A stretch of 64,000 bases of DNA from Oscillospiraceae bacterium (lineage in GTDB: Bacteria; Bacillota; Clostridia; Oscillospirales; Oscillospiraceae): positions 1 through 64,000 of the forward strand of contig CAJTGJ010000018.1 of assembly GCA_910575695.1 (NCBI GenBank), read 5' to 3'. The notes beneath the pieces were generated by a model. It was not told the origin of the DNA. It did not search any database and saw only the letters and a program-made list of their open reading frames with translations. Made by a program: the position numbers and the translations under genes. Below, in pieces: positions 52,282 to 59,934 of the stretch. How positions within the stretch are numbered: the stretch's first letter is position 1; each line of letters starts with the position of its first letter.

Positions 52282-54813
52282 ATGAAGAAGATCGGCAGAC
52301 GTTTGACGGCGCTGGCGCTGGCCCTTGTAGCGGCGCTGGGCATGATGGGGCAGACCGCCTTTGCCTCGCTGGCGCTGGGCACCGAGCTGGCACAGAGCAC
52401 GGTGCCGCTGGCGGAGGGCGTCACCCTCACCAACCAAAGCCTGTGGTCGGCGTCCAAAGGCGACCTGCGCACGGAAAATTATATTACATACACACCCGGC
52501 GGACAGGTGAAGCCGGTGGTGTTCAGCGGCAACTATGTGGCCAGCACCAACACGGTGGCCTCGGCGGCGGCCCAGCTCAAGGCCCAGGGCTACCGGGTGG
52601 CGGCGGCCCTCAACGGCGGCTTTTTCAATACCGACGGCACCATTGTGGGGATGCTGATGACCGACGGCGTGGTGCGCTCCCTGGACGTGGAGAACTATGC
52701 CATGCTGGGCTTTACCAGCGATGGAAGGGTGTTCATTGACGAGAGCACTGTGGTGAAAAAGGTGAGCTGGCAGCAGCCCAGCGGCTGGAATTTCACTGCC
52801 AGTCTGGCGGGCTATAACGCCTACCGCCACCACAATTATACCAGTGAGGCGTTTTTGTACAACAACGATTTTTCCACCAAGGTGAACAGCGCCACAAAGA
52901 ACGTGTCCGCCATCCTCCGCCCGGTGGACAGCGGTGTGATGAAAATGAACAGCTCGCTGACGATGGAGGTGGTGTCTGTGGCCGATACCGCCCAGGAGGG
53001 CGTGAGCTTCAACGGCTACATCCCCGAGGGCTGTTATATGCTGTACGCCGAGTATCACAGCGGCAACGAGTGGCTGACCAACGGGATCAGGGAGCTGGTC
53101 CCGGGCCAGCGGGTGACCGTGTCGGTCAGCGGCGTCAGCGACCAGTGGAACAGCGCGGCCTACGGCATCAGCGGCCTGTATCCTCTGCTGCGGAACGGAC
53201 AGGTGGTGTCCGGACTGCCCACAGCGGCCAACCCCTATACCGCCGTTGGCATCAAGGCGGACGGCACCGCCGTCTTTTACACCATTGACGGCCGGCAGGC
53301 CGGTTACTCCGTGGGCGCGACCTATGCCCAGGTGGCCCAGCGGCTTCAGGAACTGGGCTGTGTGACGGCGGTGGCCCTGGACGGCGGCGGCTCCACCAAT
53401 CTGGGGGCGACCCTGCCGGGGACCACGGACTTTGCCATTCAGAACAAGCCCTCCCAGACAGGGAGGCGGGTGAACAACTCCATCCTGCTGGTAATGCCGG
53501 ACAACGGACCCACCGGCGAGCTGGCAGGAAGCCTGGTGAGCGCCCCTCAGAACGTGGCGCTGGTGGGGGCGGAGGTGCCGTTGAGCACAACGCCTTATGA
53601 CACCGCGGGCTATCCCATGCCCAGCCATACGGCGGTGTGGAGCTCTGACGGCGGCATCGTCCGGGAAACGGACCAGGGCCCAGTGTTCTCCAGCATCGTG
53701 CCCGGAACCTTCACGATCTCCGCCGGCCCCAACGGGGCGGGGGCCCTGACGATGCGGGTGGTGGATACGCTGAGCACTCTGCGGGTGACCCGGGAGGGCT
53801 CGTCCACGGCGGTGAGCTCGCTGTCGCTGAAGCCGGGGGACACGGTGAATCTCAGCGCTTCGGCAACCTGGTCGAACCTGCCTGTGGCATTGGATGACGG
53901 CGTTGTGGCCTGGCGCGCGGACGCGGCCATCGGCGCCATTGACGCCAACGGGAATTTCAAGGCGTCGGACGGACGGAAGGGGGCCAAGGGCAATATCACC
54001 GTCTCCGCCGGGGGACGGACCGTGACCATCCCGGTGACGGTGCAGTCCAACTATCCCTTTACCGACATCGCCAGCCACTGGAGCGCGGATTATGTGGATC
54101 AGCTGTACAGCCTGAACCTGACCAATGGCTATACTCAGCCTGACGGCACGGCGGTTTTCCGTCCCAACAACCAGCTGACCCGGGGCGAGCTGCTCACCTT
54201 TATCTGCCGCCTGCTCAACGTGGATACCAGCAAGTATGGGGATACGGTGCTTCCCTTCGCGGACGCGGGCTCCATTGACAGCTGGCTCCTGCCCTACGTG
54301 AAGTCTATGTATGCCCTGGGCGTGCTGGACGGCACCAGCCGGGGCGGCAAACTGTACGCCGATGTGAAAAGCAACGTGACCCGGGAGGCCGCTATGACCA
54401 TGCTGGGCCGGGTGCTGGCCAGCCAGGTGAAGCAGGATCTGTCCGGTTTTGCCGACGGCGGCTCGGTGAGCAGCTGGGCGCGGCCCTATGTGGAGACTTT
54501 GGTGGGCCAGGGTGTGGTGGAGGGCAGCAATGGCAAGCTGAACCCCCAGGCGCACATCACCCGGGGGGAGGCGGCCAAGCTGCTGGCGGAGGTCAACGAG
54601 CTGGACAAGGCAACCCTGACGCTGCGGCCCGCTGCGCCTGGGAATACGGGCTCCGCGCCCAACCAGCAGCCCGGAGTGGATCCCGGCGGCACCTTCGTCG
54701 ACCCGACCCAGCGCCCGGAGCTGCCCAGCCAGGGCAAGCCCGACGACAAGCCCTTTGACCCGAATTTCGATCCCTCGGATTGGAACCTGGATTGGCCCCT
54801 GTTCAACCAATAA
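52282..54813 (+). CDS. S-layer-anchored phosphodiester glycosidase (NAGPA domain)
   Basis: An 843-residue exported protein. A signal peptide (1 to about 28) is followed by a NAGPA-type phosphodiester glycosidase domain (about 75-415), recognisable from VAAALNGGFFNTDGTIVGML, YPLLRNGQVVSG, YTAVGIKADGTAVFYTIDGR and VTAVALDGGGSTNL. Bacterial relatives act on sugar-phosphate surface linkages such as teichoic-acid-like or sporulation polymers. Ig-like regions (about 430-585) lead to three S-layer-homology units (about 591-650, 655-712, 720-775) and a Pro/Asp-rich tail. GGAGGAG precedes the ATG. It is the second surface protein in the window anchored by SLH units. Substrate is not assignable. Confidence 0.88.
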   Translation: MKKIGRRLTALALALVAALGMMGQTAFASLALGTELAQSTVPLAEGVTLTNQSLWSASKGDLRTENYITYTPGGQVKPVVFSGNYVASTNTVASAAAQLKAQGYRVAAALNGGFFNTDGTIVGMLMTDGVVRSLDVENYAMLGFTSDGRVFIDESTVVKKVSWQQPSGWNFTASLAGYNAYRHHNYTSEAFLYNNDFSTKVNSATKNVSAILRPVDSGVMKMNSSLTMEVVSVADTAQEGVSFNGYIPEGCYMLYAEYHSGNEWLTNGIRELVPGQRVTVSVSGVSDQWNSAAYGISGLYPLLRNGQVVSGLPTAANPYTAVGIKADGTAVFYTIDGRQAGYSVGATYAQVAQRLQELGCVTAVALDGGGSTNLGATLPGTTDFAIQNKPSQTGRRVNNSILLVMPDNGPTGELAGSLVSAPQNVALVGAEVPLSTTPYDTAGYPMPSHTAVWSSDGGIVRETDQGPVFSSIVPGTFTISAGPNGAGALTMRVVDTLSTLRVTREGSSTAVSSLSLKPGDTVNLSASATWSNLPVALDDGVVAWRADAAIGAIDANGNFKASDGRKGAKGNITVSAGGRTVTIPVTVQSNYPFTDIASHWSADYVDQLYSLNLTNGYTQPDGTAVFRPNNQLTRGELLTFICRLLNVDTSKYGDTVLPFADAGSIDSWLLPYVKSMYALGVLDGTSRGGKLYADVKSNVTREAAMTMLGRVLASQVKQDLSGFADGGSVSSWARPYVETLVGQGVVEGSNGKLNPQAHITRGEAAKLLAEVNELDKATLTLRPAAPGNTGSAPNQQPGVDPGGTFVDPTQRPELPSQGKPDDKPFDPNFDPSDWNLDWPLFNQ

Positions 54814-54819
54814 GACATC

Positions 54820-54847
54820 AAAAAGCGGGGCTTGCGCCCCGCTTTTT
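54820..54847. terminator. Bidirectional terminator
   Basis: Perfect 12-bp stem AAAAAGCGGGGC / GCCCCGCTTTTT with a TTGC loop; ends the SLH gene rightwards and gtrA leftwards. Confidence 0.9.
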
Positions 54848-54851
54848 GCGC

Positions 54852-55277
54852 TCAATTGGACTCATTTTTCTTCGGCTTGAAAATGATCCACTTGCTGAGT
54901 ACGTAGTTTACGATCACCACCACCACATTGGCAAAGAGCTTTACAATTTTGTCGTTGTATTGGAGCGACTCCACAAACAGCATTAAAATCCCCTGCTCCA
55001 GCAGGCCGGAGAACACCCGCGCCGCCACCATCTGCCACAGCTCCCGCAGGGCCACCCGCCAGTTCCAGTCCCGGGACTGAAATACGAAGATCTTGTTGAC
55101 AAAATAGGCAAACAGCACGCCCGCCGCCCAGGCCGCCACATTGGCGTAGGCGTAGTACACCTGAAACTGCCGGAGCAGGAGGTATACCGCGTAGTTGACG
55201 GCGGTGGTCATGGCCCCCCAGAACACATAGCTGACCGTCTCCCGGTGTTTTTGAAGCAGTACGCGTATTTTTTCCAT
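54852..55277 (-). CDS. GtrA family membrane protein
   Basis: A 141-residue protein with four membrane helices, matching the GtrA family, whose members help flip polyprenyl-linked sugars for surface glycans. Family features: SYVFWGAMTTAVNYAVYLLL near residue 16, AWAAGVLFAYFVNKIFVFQS near 50 (the VNK-x-FVF motif) and NYVLSKWIIFKPK at the end. It follows the DUF1622 gene by 21 bases on the same strand. The NAGPA protein converging on it also concerns the cell surface, but no functional link is shown. Confidence 0.9.
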   Translation of the reverse strand: MEKIRVLLQKHRETVSYVFWGAMTTAVNYAVYLLLRQFQVYYAYANVAAWAAGVLFAYFVNKIFVFQSRDWNWRVALRELWQMVAARVFSGLLEQGILMLFVESLQYNDKIVKLFANVVVVIVNYVLSKWIIFKPKKNESN

Positions 55278-55298
55278 AGATGCCCCCCTGTGCCGCTG

Positions 55299-55643
55299 TC
55301 AATGTGCGGACGGTTCGCCGGAATGGCTCTGCTCCGCCCGCAGCTCAATGTGGATCAGCAGGCTCAGCAGGGCGCGGAGGACGATGACCGCGCCCAGCAC
55401 CCACAGCTCGGTCAGCTCCCGCACCAGCACAGTCTTTAAGATCTCCGCCGCCATTTTAAATTCCAGCGAGGTGGCCAGACCGTTGGCCAGCTCCACCTTG
55501 AAGTCGAAGCTGCGGTGCAGGAATACGGTCTGCAGGTATTCCCAGAACGCGTGCAGTGCGCTGTAGCACACCACAAAAATGCCCATCAGCTCCAGAATGG
55601 ATATGATGGAGGGCAGGATCGTCTCGATCAGTTCTTCTAACAT
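55299..55643 (-). CDS. DUF1622 membrane protein
   Basis: A 114-residue membrane protein with two to three helices: ISILELMGIFVVCYSALHAF near residue 14, then LANGLATSLEFKMAAEILKT near 50, and LWVLGAVIVLRALLSLLIHI near 75 with the conserved ending that gives DUF1622 its pattern. Function unknown. ATG 55643 has AAGGTGG upstream; the frame continues upstream but that part overlaps the divergent promoter of the FNT gene and lacks support. Probably co-transcribed with gtrA. Confidence 0.8.
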   Translation of the reverse strand: MLEELIETILPSIISILELMGIFVVCYSALHAFWEYLQTVFLHRSFDFKVELANGLATSLEFKMAAEILKTVLVRELTELWVLGAVIVLRALLSLLIHIELRAEQSHSGEPSAH

Positions 55644-55783
55644 GACAGCGCCACCTTGCTTTGTGTAATTGCCGGACCATTCGGCTTGTATGCCGTCCCG
55701 AATTGGGGAGGATTTCCCTATTGTATCAGGAAATGCTGTCGATGGCAAGGGGGGTGTCCCGGCTTGTACCGGGAGGATCTGGC

Positions 55784-55812
55784 TTGACAAACCCCTGTTC
55801 CAAGTATATACT
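55784..55812 (+). promoter_or_regulatory. Promoter for FNT channel gene
   Basis: TTGACA (55784-55789), 17-base spacer, TATACT (55807-55812). Confidence 0.8.
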
Positions 55813-55866
55813 GGGCATTTATCAGAGAAAAACGCCCGCCGGGGCGTTTCGAGGAGGAGGCGGACC

Positions 55867-56685
55867 ATGAATCTGTTTACACCCCGGGAGTGCGCGGCCA
55901 ACTATGCCGCCGCGGGCCGGGCAAAAACCCGGATGCCGCTGGGAAAGCTGTTCCTGCTGGCGCTGCTGGCCGGTTTCTTCATCGCCATGGGCGGCGCGGT
56001 CACCAACACCGCCGCGCATACCATCGCCAACGTGGGCGCGGCCCGAATCGTGTGCGGGCTGCTGTTCCCCTTCGGGCTGGCCATGGTGGTGCTCACCGGG
56101 GCGGAGCTGTTCACCGGCAACACGCTGATCGTCATCTCTGTACTGGACGGACAGGCCTCGGCGGCGGGGATGCTGCGCAGCTGGGCCGTGGTCTATCTGG
56201 GCAACGCCGTGGGGGCCATGCTGACGGCGGCGGGATGCGCCTTTGGCGGGCAGCTCAACTATTCCGGCGGCGAGCTGGCGGTGTTCACCATGAAGCTGGC
56301 GGCGGGGAAGTGCGCCCTGCCTGTGGGCAACGCCGTTGTTTTGGGGATCCTGTGCAATATCCTGGTGACGGCGGGGGTACTGCTCTCCCTGTCCGCCAAG
56401 GACCTGACGGGCCGGGTGGTGGGGGCGTACCTGCCGGTGGCGTTTTTTGTCATCTGCGGCTTTGAGCACTGTATCGCCAACCTGTATTACATACCGGCGG
56501 GGCTGTTCGCCAGGGCGGTCTCTGCCTACGCCGCGCTGGCCCTGGAGGCGGGGGTGGATCTGTCCGCCCTGACCTGGGGGAATTTTTTGCTGCGGAACCT
56601 GCTTCCGGTGACAATAGGGAATGTCCTGGGCGGCGTGGGCCTGGGCAGTCTGTTCTGGTACTGCCACGGGCGGAAGTCCGCGTAA
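55867..56685 (+). CDS. Formate/nitrite transporter family channel
   Basis: A 272-residue pentameric-channel protein with six membrane helices of the FNT family, which carries formate, nitrite, hydrosulfide or lactate. Family landmarks are LLALLAGFFIAMGGAVTNTA near residue 30, VVLTGAELFTGNTLIVISVL near 76 (the L/T-G-x-E-L-F-T-G-N motif of the omega loop region) and VICGFEHCIANLYYIPAGLF near 195, which contains the conserved central His. Substrate cannot be set from sequence; formate export is plausible for a fermenter. GGAGGAGG precedes ATG 55867. Single-gene unit. Confidence 0.92.
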   Translation: MNLFTPRECAANYAAAGRAKTRMPLGKLFLLALLAGFFIAMGGAVTNTAAHTIANVGAARIVCGLLFPFGLAMVVLTGAELFTGNTLIVISVLDGQASAAGMLRSWAVVYLGNAVGAMLTAAGCAFGGQLNYSGGELAVFTMKLAAGKCALPVGNAVVLGILCNILVTAGVLLSLSAKDLTGRVVGAYLPVAFFVICGFEHCIANLYYIPAGLFARAVSAYAALALEAGVDLSALTWGNFLLRNLLPVTIGNVLGGVGLGSLFWYCHGRKSA

Positions 56686-56765
56686 AATGGGAAAGCATAG
56701 CTGCAATTACACGAGAAACCCACCACGTTGAATGGGGCGTGACGGAAAAAATGTTTTTATGCGAG

Positions 56766-56794
56766 AGCCGGCGCAGCGTCAAGCTGCGCCGGCT
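56766..56794 (+). terminator. Terminator after FNT gene
   Basis: Perfect 12-bp stem AGCCGGCGCAGC / GCTGCGCCGGCT followed by TTCGCATTATTTT. Confidence 0.75.
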
Positions 56795-56891
56795 TTCGCA
56801 TTATTTTGGTTTTGGTCAGTTTGGGATTGTTCCTGGGGTCCCTCAAAATCAAACGCACCTATGTTAGGATGTGTAAATCACAAATGCTCTA

Positions 56892-56943
56892 CAGAAGCAG
56901 ATGAAATATGAGTGGTCTATTCTCGATATTTCATCTGTTTCTG
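56892..56943. repeat. 18-bp inverted repeat in gene-free stretch
   Basis: CAGAAGCAGATGAAATAT (56892-56909) and ATATTTCATCTGTTTCTG (56926-56943) pair with one G/T mismatch and a 16-base loop. No T run follows on either side. It lies in the otherwise gene-free interval 56795-57135, next to a transposase remnant, so it may be an insertion-sequence end or a small palindromic element. Confidence 0.6.
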
Positions 56944-56996
56944 CGAGAAAATGACATTGTCAGTTGTTGCTGCTTTTTAGCGTTTCACAACCTTGC

Positions 56997-57132
56997 CTGC
57001 CCTCTCTATTTTCTTTGGGCAGGCTCCTCCAGTTGCACCCATTTTCCACTACGTATAGCATTGCGTTCATTACGTCCAGGCTGCTGATTTTGGCGGGGCT
57101 CCGCTTTCTTTCAACATAGCCGGATTTCCTGT
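56997..57132 (-). pseudogene. IS5-type transposase N-terminal remnant
   Basis: The minus strand reads KLKHRKSGYVERKRSPAKIS, then SLDVMNAMLYVVENGCNWRS followed by LPKENRE. This matches the N-terminal domain of IS5-group transposases (usually D-V-L-N-A-I-L-Y-V-x-x-N-G-C-x-W-R-x-L-P-K). The reading frame then degenerates; the catalytic domain is missing. Its first codons overlap the last codons of the neighbouring alcohol dehydrogenase gene in another frame, so the old insertion is directly at the edge of the catabolic cassette. Confidence 0.65.
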
Positions 57133-57135
57133 GTT

Positions 57136-58179
57136 TTAATTTGGGAGCAATAGTACATTTTTGATGCAGCGCCGCTCCTCAATGGCCTGGAAAGCCGCCT
57201 GCCAGTCGGACAGGGAGTATTCCCCGGTCACCACCGGAGCCAGACTGTTGCCGCCTTCAGCCAGCAGGGCAATGGCCCGATCCATATATTGATAATTGCT
57301 TTTCATGTGGAAACACACCCGCACTGCCTTGCGCAGGCAGGCATCCCAGGTAACAGGTACAGTGTCCTGCCGTGTGCCGCCCATCACGGTAATGAGCCCG
57401 CCAGCCTTAACCATGGCCATGGCGGCGTTAATACATGCCGAGGCTCCGCTGGCCTCTAACACAATGTCCGCCCCCACATTGCCAGTCATGGCCAATACCC
57501 GGGCGGCAGCGTCATCCCTGTCTGTGTCAATCAGGGCAGTGGCGCCCAACTGCTCCGCCGCAGGGAAACCCAGGGCGGTATCCTGGGTGCGGCCGCATAG
57601 GATAATCCGCTTTGCCCCACAGGCCCGGGCAGCGGCCACCCCCAGCAGGCCCACTTGCCCCGCTCCCATAATGACGGCGGTTTCCATGGCCTGTCGTTCA
57701 ATCGGGATGCCAAAATTGCCCAGCACCATGGAAAAGGGCTCCAAAATAGCCGCCTGGCTGGTGGGGACATCCCGGGGCACAATATGCAGGCAGCTCTCCG
57801 GCACCGCCACATAGGACGCCATGGCCCCGTCCCGGTGAATGCCCAGGCTGCGGGTCTGGGCACACAGCTGGGTCAGTCCCATTTTGCAGGCAGGGCAGTG
57901 GCCGCAGGCATAGAGGTGGGGCTGGGCCGTAACACGATCCCCAGGTCGGACAGTTCCCTCGCCTCCCTCCACCAGTTCCACCACGCCTATCAACTCGTGG
58001 CCCATAATAAACGGGGGCGTACAGGGGAATTTACCATGGTAGATGTGGAAATCCATGCCGCACACGGCGCAGGCATCTACCCGCACCAGCACGTTGTTCA
58101 CTCCATCCAAAACAGGTTCGGGCCTGTCCTGAAGACTTACGTTTCCTGATCCGGGGGCAGATTTGTACAGTGCAATCAT
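57136..58179 (-). CDS. Zinc-dependent alcohol dehydrogenase (MDR family)
   Basis: A 347-residue medium-chain dehydrogenase. Catalytic zinc residues are in VDACAVCGMDFHIYHGKF (near residue 38) and MGHELIGVVE (GHE near 61); structural zinc cysteines are in LYACGHCPACKMGLTQLC (near 92-106). The NAD(P) fold has AVIMGAGQVGLLGVAAARAC near 170. It is closest to sorbitol/threonine-dehydrogenase-like enzymes that oxidise secondary alcohols; substrate unknown. AAAGGAGG precedes the ATG, 15 bases after the M20 amidohydrolase stop, so the two form an operon under the operator at 59666. A transposase remnant abuts its 3' end and may have altered the last residues. Confidence 0.88.
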   Translation of the reverse strand: MIALYKSAPGSGNVSLQDRPEPVLDGVNNVLVRVDACAVCGMDFHIYHGKFPCTPPFIMGHELIGVVELVEGGEGTVRPGDRVTAQPHLYACGHCPACKMGLTQLCAQTRSLGIHRDGAMASYVAVPESCLHIVPRDVPTSQAAILEPFSMVLGNFGIPIERQAMETAVIMGAGQVGLLGVAAARACGAKRIILCGRTQDTALGFPAAEQLGATALIDTDRDDAAARVLAMTGNVGADIVLEASGASACINAAMAMVKAGGLITVMGGTRQDTVPVTWDACLRKAVRVCFHMKSNYQYMDRAIALLAEGGNSLAPVVTGEYSLSDWQAAFQAIEERRCIKNVLLLPN

Positions 58180-58194
58180 GATGGGGTCCTCCTT

Positions 58195-59628
58195 TCAGCG
58201 CGGTGGTGTCAACTCGTCGGGAAATGGACACACGTAGGTGCCGGATCCCACCGTCCGCTCAAATTCCCTGCGGGCAGTTTGAAGCAGACGGCCATCCCGA
58301 TCCTCGAACAGCTTGGCGGCGCACAAAGCAATACACTTGGCCGCCTCCAGCATTCCCTTCTGGCCAATGGTGCTGCGTGTCTGGGCAGTCATGTTCCAGG
58401 TGTGGTTGGGGGTGCCGATGGTATAGCAGGGTACCTCTACCTGGGCTGTAGGCACACAACGGCTCACGTCCCCCACGTCGGTGGACGCAGGGGCGTGAAA
58501 CTCCCGGTCAATGAACTTTCCGGGGCGGTCATAGAGGACATGGGTTTTATAATACTCCCGGGCCTCATCCGCCGAAAGGCCGGTAAATTCCCAGGCAATG
58601 CCCTTTATGCAGTCCTCCGGCAGAGAAGCACGGATCTTTCGGGCCAGCGCGTAATCTTCTTCGTCGTAAACGATGGGGCCTACCTCATCCACTGCTTCGC
58701 CCATCAGCCGGGTGAGCGTCAGGTTGGGCACATAGTCGGACGCTCCCTCATTATACCGAATGGAGACCTGAGTGCCGGTCATCAAGGCCGCACCTCGAGC
58801 GATGTCCTCCACCCGGGCTCGGACAGCTAAGGCATCGTCTATGGTGGATGAGCGGATGATGTATTTCAGCCCTGCCCGCTCGGGGATGACATTGGGGGCT
58901 TTCGCGCCCGCGTCCAAGTAGGCGTAGTGCAGCTTTGCGGCGGGAGGCAGATGCTCCCGCAGGTAATTTGCCCCCACATTCATCAGCTCACAGGCGTCCA
59001 GGGCGCTTCGCCCCATGTGGGGAGCGGACGCGGCATGGGCCGGCACCCCCTGGAACCAAAATTCGGCAGCCACGATGGCGTTCATTTTTGCCATCCAGGG
59101 GGAAAGATAACGGGAAGGGTGCCAGCAAAACGCTGCGTCCAGCTCCCCAAATATCCCGGCCCGAGCCATATATGCTTTGCCAGATCCCCCTTCCTCCGCA
59201 GGACAGCCATAAAAGCGCACCGTGCCGGGCAGGCCGTGCTCATCCAGATAATGCCGCAGGGCAATGGCCGCGGCGGCGGAACCCACCCCCAACAGGTTGT
59301 GGCCACAGCCGTGGCCCGGGCCGCCCTCCACAATGGGGATGCGCTGGGTACACTCCGTCTGCTGGCTCAGATTTGGCAGGGCGTCGTACTCCCCCAGAAT
59401 GCCTACCACGGGACTGCCGTTCCCCCACTGCGCGATCATGGCGGTGGACATCCCGGCGGCACCGCGGGTAACCTGGAATCCCTCCTTCTCCAGCAGTCCG
59501 GCCAGCCGGGCACAGGCATAGTCCTCATGAAAGGCCAGCTCCGGATGATCCCAAATGTCACACGCGGCGGCGATAAAGGTTTCCCGATTTCCTTCCAGAT
59601 AGGAGACGATCTGATCTCTCGCACTCAA
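58195..59628 (-). CDS. M20 amidohydrolase, AbgB-like
   Basis: A 477-residue M20-family zinc amidohydrolase most like AbgB, the p-aminobenzoyl-glutamate hydrolase subunit. Features: LGEYDALPNLSQQTECTQRI near residue 78, GGPGHGCGHNLLGVGSAAAA near 102 with metal-binding His, and YGCPAEEGGSGKAYMARAGI near 139 with the catalytic and metal Glu pair; the dimerisation domain (about 190-310) is present. In E. coli AbgB works with AbgA; no AbgA gene is visible here, so this may act alone on another amide. The start is TTG 59628 after GTGAGG, with rather short spacing. It is first in its operon, driven by a consensus promoter with a GntR-type operator. Confidence 0.83.
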   Translation of the reverse strand: MSARDQIVSYLEGNRETFIAAACDIWDHPELAFHEDYACARLAGLLEKEGFQVTRGAAGMSTAMIAQWGNGSPVVGILGEYDALPNLSQQTECTQRIPIVEGGPGHGCGHNLLGVGSAAAAIALRHYLDEHGLPGTVRFYGCPAEEGGSGKAYMARAGIFGELDAAFCWHPSRYLSPWMAKMNAIVAAEFWFQGVPAHAASAPHMGRSALDACELMNVGANYLREHLPPAAKLHYAYLDAGAKAPNVIPERAGLKYIIRSSTIDDALAVRARVEDIARGAALMTGTQVSIRYNEGASDYVPNLTLTRLMGEAVDEVGPIVYDEEDYALARKIRASLPEDCIKGIAWEFTGLSADEAREYYKTHVLYDRPGKFIDREFHAPASTDVGDVSRCVPTAQVEVPCYTIGTPNHTWNMTAQTRSTIGQKGMLEAAKCIALCAAKLFEDRDGRLLQTARREFERTVGSGTYVCPFPDELTPPR

Positions 59629-59665
59629 TGAACCTCACTTCCCTTGCTGAGATTTGAAATTGCAT

Positions 59666-59677
59666 ACTGCATACAAT
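59666..59677 (-). promoter_or_regulatory. Candidate GntR operator 1 (amidohydrolase promoter)
   Basis: ACTGCATACAAT matches the perfect palindrome ATTGTATACAAT found at the other two promoters in 10 of 12 positions. It lies nine bases downstream of the -10 box of the minus-strand operon, where a bound repressor would block transcription. Confidence 0.55.
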
Positions 59678-59686
59678 GTAAAATGC

Positions 59687-59715
59687 ATTATACTTGCTTT
59701 TCCCCCTCCTGTCAA
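59687..59715 (-). promoter_or_regulatory. Consensus promoter of amidohydrolase/dehydrogenase operon
   Basis: Minus strand TTGACA (59710-59715), 17-base spacer, TATAAT (59687-59692): a perfect sigma-A consensus. Confidence 0.85.
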
Positions 59716-59781
59716 GCCCTGGTCTGGCTGTTGTATTTAGTGATAGTTGGAAACTCGGTGAAATCAAAGAGGATTTAGCTA

Positions 59782-59810
59782 TTGACAAATTGAACAGGGT
59801 ATGGTAATTT
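59782..59810 (+). promoter_or_regulatory. Promoter of abgT/M24 operon
   Basis: TTGACA (59782-59787), 17-base spacer, TAATTT (59805-59810). Confidence 0.75.
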
Positions 59811-59823
59811 ACTTGTATGCTGC

Positions 59824-59839
59824 ATATTGTATACAATAT
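59824..59839. promoter_or_regulatory. Candidate GntR operator 2 (abgT promoter)
   Basis: Perfect 16-bp palindrome ATATTGTATACAATAT, core ATTGTATACAAT at 59826-59837, starting 15 bases after the -10 box. The identical core recurs at 63679-63690. Confidence 0.75.
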
Positions 59840-59934
59840 ATCAATCTCTGATACGCGCTGCAATGTTCGCTGCAAAGCCCTACCCTGGCATCCTGACGGA
59901 AGTTGAAACCAACTTGACCAGAGAAAGGAGTTGA

